Positions 51,606 to 64,000 of a stretch of 64,000 nt of DNA are shown in pieces. Both the position numbers and the translations under genes were made by a program. This DNA comes from PZPK01 sp965230795 (GTDB lineage: Bacteria; Pseudomonadota; Gammaproteobacteria; Pseudomonadales; Oleiphilaceae): NCBI GenBank assembly GCA_965230795.1, contig OZ246020.1, positions 62,001 through 126,000 of the forward strand, given 5' to 3'. Below the pieces are notes generated by a model that saw only the letters and a list, made by a program, of their open reading frames with translations, did not search any database and was not told where the DNA came from. Within the stretch, counting starts at the first letter, position 1. Every line of letters begins with the position of its first letter.

Positions 51606-52565
51606 CTAATTAGTGGTGCCACCAATCTGTGATTCCAGCTGATCCGTTGTCATGGATGCATGACAACATACCAACCGTGAGCTGAGAGTGAATCCTTTAC
51701 CCGAGGTATAGTCGTAAGCACTGCAGGCGCGGACCAGATCTTCAGCAACCGCTAGGGCATTGCTTTCCGTCGTACTCGGCAATACACAGACAAATACTTG
51801 TTCAGAATATCGAAACAAAGAATCGGTCCGACGCAAGCGGCTCTTTAGCACCGCAACGGTATCTTGTAACAAGGCTATGGTTTTTTGAGCGCCCGAATCC
51901 GCCAAGTACTGTGAGTAATCTTTGATTTCTAGTACCACCAGCGCCGTATCGATACTATGCCGTTGCTTGAATTCCAGGGCACAGGCCATCTCATCTCTCA
52001 ATCCGAGACTGTTTCCACATCCCGTATCGACATCCAGATTCATCAGTTGCGCCAGCTTGTCGCCCAGAAACTCAATATGCTTGCTAATCAGGTTCCCTGC
52101 ATGCAATACCAGCAACAAAGGAATCAGATCCATGGCCGTAAGCATTGTCCCCGAGGCCCAGATACCTCTCAGCAGGATGGCCGCCAGTGCAAGCAATACC
52201 AATATGTTTGCGGCACGTGTATCTAATAGAAGCAAAGTGCACACAATCAACACGGCAAGCCAGGCGCCGGCAGACGCCAATTCCGGATAGGCGGCAACCA
52301 CCAAAAACCAGGGAAAAACAAGGTGAGGAAGGAACTGCCTGCCTTTTGCGCCAGACTGCGGATCACGCAACTCGACCGAACGTCGTGAGACAATACTTAG
52401 AGCCAGACCCAGAGCAGTTATCGAAAATCCGATTCCCAGCCAAAGATAGGATCGCTGAAAGTGCAGCACCGCCTGATAACAGGAAAAAAACAGCAATATG
52501 CCGAGGCCATAGGTCACACTTGCAACGGTAAACCGGGATCCAGAAACCTCTGCAAGCAAACCCAT
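51606..52565 (-). CDS. Membrane protein with degenerate GGDEF domain
   Basis: 319 residues. Five to six hydrophobic helices fill residues 15-165; then a GGDEF-fold domain begins at DVDTGCGNSLGLRDEMACAL and runs to the end. At the active site the sequence is LFRYSEQVFVCVLPSTTES: GGDEF is replaced by SEQVF, so diguanylate cyclase activity is unlikely. The inhibitory RxxD site region contains SRLRRTDSLF. It lies 9 bases after chpC and is likely part of the Chp operon, perhaps as a c-di-GMP or protein-interaction sensor. Confidence 0.85.
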   Translation of the reverse strand: MGLLAEVSGSRFTVASVTYGLGILLFFSCYQAVLHFQRSYLWLGIGFSITALGLALSIVSRRSVELRDPQSGAKGRQFLPHLVFPWFLVVAAYPELASAGAWLAVLIVCTLLLLDTRAANILVLLALAAILLRGIWASGTMLTAMDLIPLLLVLHAGNLISKHIEFLGDKLAQLMNLDVDTGCGNSLGLRDEMACALEFKQRHSIDTALVVLEIKDYSQYLADSGAQKTIALLQDTVAVLKSRLRRTDSLFRYSEQVFVCVLPSTTESNALAVAEDLVRACSAYDYTSGKGFTLSSRLVCCHASMTTDQLESQIGGTTN

Positions 52566-52574
52566 CTTCAGTCT

Positions 52575-53036
52575 CTAAGCATTGAGGTGAGGGTAAACGA
52601 GTGACTCCAGATAGGTGACATTGGGAATAACAGCATCTTCGCCATCCACTCTGACCAAGGCTGCATCCGCCGGCCCTGTTTTCTTTCGCGAAGTTTTTAT
52701 CAGATCCTCACTGATTTTGACCAAACGCGGTATGCCTTGCGTCATCACTGCAAAAAAAGGCATCTCACGAGCATGTTCACCAATGTTGTTGATGACCGCA
52801 ATTCGAGCTTGTCGCGAACGCCTGACCTTGTCAGCACCATTTGCCAACTCATAAGAAAGCACTGGTACCTGTATACCCCGCCACTTCACTTTTCCCAGAT
52901 AATAATCTGGCGTGTCGTCGTGCTTTTCAGGTTGCTGATAGTCCACGACCTCCGCAACACTGACGTTGGGTAAGAGCAGTTTGTTGTTACTTACCGGCAA
53001 ATACAGGCTCGCAATAATTTCCAGATTTTCCGACAC
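52575..53036 (-). CDS. chpC: CheW-like protein ChpC
   Basis: 153 residues from GTG 53036 with AGAGGA upstream. The CheW fold is visible: ASLYLPVSNNKLLLPNVSVA, WRGIQVPVLSYELANG, ARIAVINNIGEHAREMPFFA, and the end NVTYLESLVYPHL. In Pseudomonas ChpC is a second adaptor of the Pil-Chp system and may couple other receptors. Follows chpB by 78 bases. Confidence 0.9.
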   Translation of the reverse strand: MSENLEIIASLYLPVSNNKLLLPNVSVAEVVDYQQPEKHDDTPDYYLGKVKWRGIQVPVLSYELANGADKVRRSRQARIAVINNIGEHAREMPFFAVMTQGIPRLVKISEDLIKTSRKKTGPADAALVRVDGEDAVIPNVTYLESLVYPHLNA

Positions 53037-53114
53037 TGCTTATCCTCTTCTTTCTGGCCAAGGATCAACCCAAGCCTTGAACAGATGTAATTTAGCTGCA
53101 AACACTTGCATCAC

Positions 53115-54136
53115 TCAGCTTTCAGCCCTGCAACCAACCATAGTGATAAATGCCTGCGCTAGCTCGCTGGGCGTTCCGTAGCGTTCAGCACAACCCAGGT
53201 CAATGATGGACTGGGGCATCGAACCGTTCGCGCAACTTTCCGGTGTTTGTGCCCAAACATGACAACCTGAACGACGCATTTTAGGCGCCGTCAGCGCGCC
53301 ATCATTCCCCATACCGCTAAAAACGATCACATGGCATCGATCACCGTAGTACGCATGCAAATTCGCCAACAGATGATCAATCGAAGGACCGTAGGGGCCA
53401 GACCATGCGTTCTCGCGTATATGCGCACCCGACGATCCAAAGCTTGTCTCATTGTCTACCGGGACAACCAGAACCTCACCCTCGTGGATACGATCTCCCG
53501 TCTGAATTGCTCTAAGATTCAGAGCCGAATCCCTGCCGAGTACCCGTGTTAACACTTTCGAAAAGTGAGCATCAATGTGCTGGGCGTACAAAAAACCAGC
53601 CTTAATCCCCTCTGGCACGGCATCCAGAAACTCCTTTACTGCCGCAGGCCCCCCGAGTGAGGCGGCCAGCACCCAAACCTGATCTGCAACGGGAGAGAGA
53701 GACGCAACGTCCTTGAGCGCTTTCGGCTCAGAATCAATATCCGATAAGGCCTCAAGTGCGACCAGCGAGTCTTCCGAATCCAGTATTTCCAGGCGGCCCA
53801 GTTGTTCCTCCAGTTTTCCCAGTAATCGACGTTCCCAGGAAATATAACTCTCATCGTGTTGTTGAGGGGCTTTTCCAAGCCCAAACAAAATGGGCGTATC
53901 CGATTCTTCGATTAATCGGCTCAGAGCCTCACACTCCGCCTCTTCATCGTCAAGAACCACCACCCAACAGGCAATACTCTGTAAGCGTTCCGTCGGAAGA
54001 TCATGCAATCGCTCCGGATCACAGTTAACTGATGGCTCCAAACCATAACTTCGCAATGCCTTTTGGAGCTCATGACGCTGCAAAGGGCAATCCGAAATAA
54101 CGCCTATTGGCGGTCTCGCATCATCACCGGGCTGGT

Positions 54137-54140
<4 letters not shown>
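53115..54140 (-). CDS. chpB: CheB-type methylesterase ChpB
   Basis: 341 residues if read from CTG 54140. The C-terminal CheB domain has the catalytic triad Ser (LAASLGGPAAVKEF), His (LYAQHIDAHFSKVL) and Asp (VFSGMGNDGALTAPK). The N-terminal part is a receiver-like domain, PPIGVISDCPLQRHELQKAL, lacking clear acidic and phospho-Asp residues. Standard starts do not include it: the first usable canonical codon, TTG 54083, cuts into this domain. CTG 54140 overlaps the chpA stop as CTGA and lies eight bases after GAGGAG. Probable function: demethylation of PilJ. Confidence 0.85.
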
Positions 54141-61648
<7,508 letters not shown>

Positions 61649-61659
61649 AACTTCTCCAG

Positions 61660-62550
61660 TTAATGAGTTTGTTCGGCCCGGCGCACGAAGGCCAGGGTCT
61701 GACTATCCGGTACACGGTCTACGAGTGCATGTCGCCAGTTCGTAGCTTCCCCCTGACCTATCACCAGCAGTCCACCCGGTGCCAGGCGATCAACCAGACA
61801 GTCCAGGATTTCATGCTTGCGCTCTTTGCGAAAATAGATCAGTACATTCTGGCAATAAATCACATCCATGTTGCGCAACGGACTGTTCTCAATATCAATC
61901 ATGTTTGCCATAGAGAAACAAACGCGCTGGCGAATGGGATCACTGATTCGGTAATCCGGTGCTTTGTGCGTCACCTTATCGCTGCCTTTTTCCAGTCCCT
62001 CAAAGTACTTGAGAATCCACTCTTGTTTCAGATCCAAAAGCTTTCGTGCGCTGTAAATGCCCTCTCTGGCTTTCTGCAATGCAGGCAAACTGATATCCGT
62101 TGCGGTAACGCCGTACAAAGGTGCTCGCTCCAGACTCTCAAAAATCTCATGCGCCAGAATAGCCAAGGTGTATGGCTCCTCACCAGTACAACAGCCGACA
62201 CTCCAGATGTTGATTGCATGTGAGGATTCACTTTCCGCGATACGCTCTTCCAGAAAGCGTGCAAACAAGGCGAGTGATTCAGGATTCCGGTAGAAGCGGG
62301 TCTCCTGAACCATCAGTCGATCTACCAGCGTTGTCCATTCAACTATGCCAGCAGGCTTGGCCAGAACTTTAGCCAGATACTGATCGTAATCGGTGCAATT
62401 GATTTCCCGCATGCGAATCGTAAGGTTGGATTGCAGCAACGATTTACGCTCGATGGGGATATACATGCCTGTGCGCTCCTCCAGGAGTGCCTGCCACATT
62501 AAAAACTGTGCGTCACTGAGTACCGGAAAAGGCACTTGCTCCCAGTTCAT
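61660..62550 (-). CDS. pilK: CheR-type methyltransferase PilK
   Basis: 296 residues from ATG 62550, close to the 291 of Pseudomonas PilK; a GTG at 62610 would add 20 residues. The N-terminal helical domain shows QFLMWQALLEERTGMYIPIE, and the SAM-binding site reads NIWSVGCCTGEEPYTLAILA with VTATDISLPALQKAREGIYS and CQNVLIYFRKERKHEILDCL. It probably methylates Glu residues of PilJ. It sits between pilJ and chpA as in Pseudomonas. Confidence 0.95.
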   Translation of the reverse strand: MNWEQVPFPVLSDAQFLMWQALLEERTGMYIPIERKSLLQSNLTIRMREINCTDYDQYLAKVLAKPAGIVEWTTLVDRLMVQETRFYRNPESLALFARFLEERIAESESSHAINIWSVGCCTGEEPYTLAILAHEIFESLERAPLYGVTATDISLPALQKAREGIYSARKLLDLKQEWILKYFEGLEKGSDKVTHKAPDYRISDPIRQRVCFSMANMIDIENSPLRNMDVIYCQNVLIYFRKERKHEILDCLVDRLAPGGLLVIGQGEATNWRHALVDRVPDSQTLAFVRRAEQTH

Positions 62551-62630
62551 AATCGAGCCTTCCAACTGATGCTCGCCAAATACCTGCTGCACCTCACTAT
62601 CCTGCAACACTAGCCACTGCGAGCTTAAGC

Positions 62631-64000
62631 CTAGGCGACGTTGGCTTCATCAGTCGCAGGCAATTCACCATCTGCATCATCGGCTGGCAGCTTGAAGCCT
62701 GATACCGACGCACGCAACTGACTCGCCATTTCGGCAAGGTTACCGATCGATTTCGCAGTGGCGTTGGTACCCGCTGAAGTTTGCGAGGTAATTTCCTGGA
62801 TAACATTCATCGTGTTGGAAATATGGCCTGCCGACAAAGACTGTTGACGTGATGCGTTCGAAATGTTCTGGATCAGGTCTGCCAGGTTCATGGATACGGT
62901 TTCGATTTCTTCCAGTGCCACACCCGCGTCTTGCGCCAATCGGGCTCCACGTACCACTTCCGCCGTCGTATGTTCCATCGAAATAACAGCTTCGTTGGTA
63001 TCCGTCTGTGTCGTTTTCACCAGCGCCTCGATCTGTTTGGTCGCTGCTGAGGAACGTTCCGCCAGTCGCTGTACCTCGTCCGCAACAACCGCGAAGCCTC
63101 GACCGGCATCACCGGCCATCGATGCCTGAATGGCCGCGTTCAAGGAAAGAATGTTGGTCTGGTCAGCAATGTCGTTGATCAAGGATACGATATCCCCGAT
63201 TTCCTGAGATGATTCACCCAGTCGCTTGATTCGCTTCGAAGTTTCCTGAATCTGTTCGCGGATTGTATCCATGCCGTGAATCGTATTCTGTACCACTTCG
63301 GCACCTTTCTTGGCGATGGTTACCGAGCGCTCCGCAACCGCGGCAGATTCTGCGGCGTTAGAGGATACCTGATCGATCGATACAGCCATTTCATTAACCG
63401 CTGCAGAAGCTCCCGCAATTTCCTGTGCCTGATGCTCGGAAGAATCAGCAAGATGCATTGCTGTACTCTGTGTTTCCTGGGCAGAGGATGCAACCTGCAA
63501 GGCCGTATCCCGAATGGCTTTTACCAGCCCGCGCATCTGGTCGATCGCGAAGTTGATAGAGTCGGCAATGGCTCCCGTGAAATCCTCGGTTACTGTCGCT
63601 TCCGTGGTCAGGTCACCATCAGCGAGATCGGCAAGTTCGTCAAGCAATCGCAAGATAGCGTTCTGATTCTGCTCATTCTGTTCTTCCGTCAAGCGGAGGC
63701 GGTTCTGACTCTCCTGATAAAGCATCCAGCCAATCACGACGATGATGCCGATGATCAGGGCCAGTATGAAATATGCAAGGGTCGGGCTCACGGCGCGCTC
63801 GTCAGCCTGAGTCTGGAAACTGGTAGACAGGGTTGTTGTTTCACTCAACAGCGTGATTGAGTTTGTGAAAATTGAATTGGCTGCGTTGCGTACCTTGAAC
63901 AGTTCAGGAGAGGTTTCCAGAATCGCCTGTACGTTGGAGTTAACAAACTCGAACAGTTCGGCAATCGCTTCCAGACCGTAGATGGCATCTTCGTCCGTTA
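62631..64000 (-). CDS. pilJ: Twitching-motility chemoreceptor PilJ (N-terminal part outside the window)
   Basis: 456 codons visible; the frame is open to the right edge, so the start lies beyond it (the TTG at 63848 is internal). The last 50 residues before it belong to the periplasmic domain (DEDAIYGLEAIAELFEFVNS). The second membrane helix AYFILALIIGIIVVIGWMLY, a HAMP region, and the signalling domain follow (INDIADQTNILSLNAAIQAS, MAGDAGRGFAVVADEVQRLA). PilJ links type IV pili to the Chp kinase. Expected upstream and outside are pilI, pilH and pilG. Confidence 0.95.
   Translation of the reverse strand, partial: TDEDAIYGLEAIAELFEFVNSNVQAILETSPELFKVRNAANSIFTNSITLLSETTTLSTSFQTQADERAVSPTLAYFILALIIGIIVVIGWMLYQESQNRLRLTEEQNEQNQNAILRLLDELADLADGDLTTEATVTEDFTGAIADSINFAIDQMRGLVKAIRDTALQVASSAQETQSTAMHLADSSEHQAQEIAGASAAVNEMAVSIDQVSSNAAESAAVAERSVTIAKKGAEVVQNTIHGMDTIREQIQETSKRIKRLGESSQEIGDIVSLINDIADQTNILSLNAAIQASMAGDAGRGFAVVADEVQRLAERSSAATKQIEALVKTTQTDTNEAVISMEHTTAEVVRGARLAQDAGVALEEIETVSMNLADLIQNISNASRQQSLSAGHISNTMNVIQEITSQTSAGTNATAKSIGNLAEMASQLRASVSGFKLPADDADGELPATDEANVA

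Overview
The window looks like a chromosomal segment of a gammaproteobacterium of the broad Pseudomonadales type, probably free-living and aerobic. The order recG ... ridA-spoT-rpoZ-gmk-yicC | rph-crc-pyrE is the one known from Pseudomonas. Crc is typical of Pseudomonadales, and the right end carries a Pil-Chp twitching chemosensory cluster (pilJ-pilK-chpA-chpB-chpC) in the Pseudomonas order. Base composition looks moderate (roughly half G+C) and even. I saw no tRNA, rRNA, CRISPR array, insertion sequence or prophage.

Layout. 1-6 kb: the end of a SPINDLY-type glycosyltransferase gene, an HDOD protein with a YbaK-like front domain, recG, an SDR-type epimerase and ridA. 6-12.4 kb: the stringent-response, nucleotide and RNA block (spoT, rpoZ, gmk, yicC, rph, crc, pyrE). 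12.4-18.2 kb: a TauE/SafE permease, a DUF4124 protein, an FkbM methyltransferase, a DUF3530 protein, rpe and gph. 18.4-22.4 kb: trpE-trpG-trpD-trpC. 22.5-28 kb: a small exported protein, a zinc-finger/membrane/repeat protein, a TakP-like TRAP transporter and a NUDIX hydrolase. 28-31 kb: a Tat-exported PhoX phosphatase followed by tatA and tatB but no tatC. 31-35 kb: a lysine-catabolic operon (lysine 6-dehydrogenase-like, aminoadipate-semialdehyde dehydrogenase, HglS) with a divergent Lrp-type regulator. 35-42 kb: a paraoxonase homologue, a degenerate rhomboid-like protein, a DUF1127/MocR divergent pair, a hotdog protein, an acyl-CoA-binding protein, an orphan integrase N-domain protein and a solute-binding protein. 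42-44.6 kb: a zinc block (hisI, znuB, znuC, a 34-residue membrane ORF, a Zur box and zur). 44.8-51.4 kb: a Yip1 protein, a voltage-gated cation channel, a TetR regulator, RNase II, folE, a small protein and a soluble MCP. 51.6-64 kb: a degenerate GGDEF protein and the Chp cluster. pilJ runs off the right edge.

Most worth following up: (1) four good copies plus one partial copy of a TCTGTTATG element around the mocR/DUF1127 divergent promoters, one covering the mocR start codon; (2) a zinc-regulated unit with hisI and an undescribed single-span mini-ORF but no znuA; (3) a BacNav-like channel with an acidic TFEDWTD filter; (4) a phoX-tatA-tatB unit with three successive hairpins between phoX and tatA; (5) a 13-bp hairpin that masks the dctQ start; (6) evidence that chpB starts at a CTG codon overlapping the chpA stop; (7) a bacterial paraoxonase with all calcium ligands and the His dyad. 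All calls come from reading the sequence. No database search was run.
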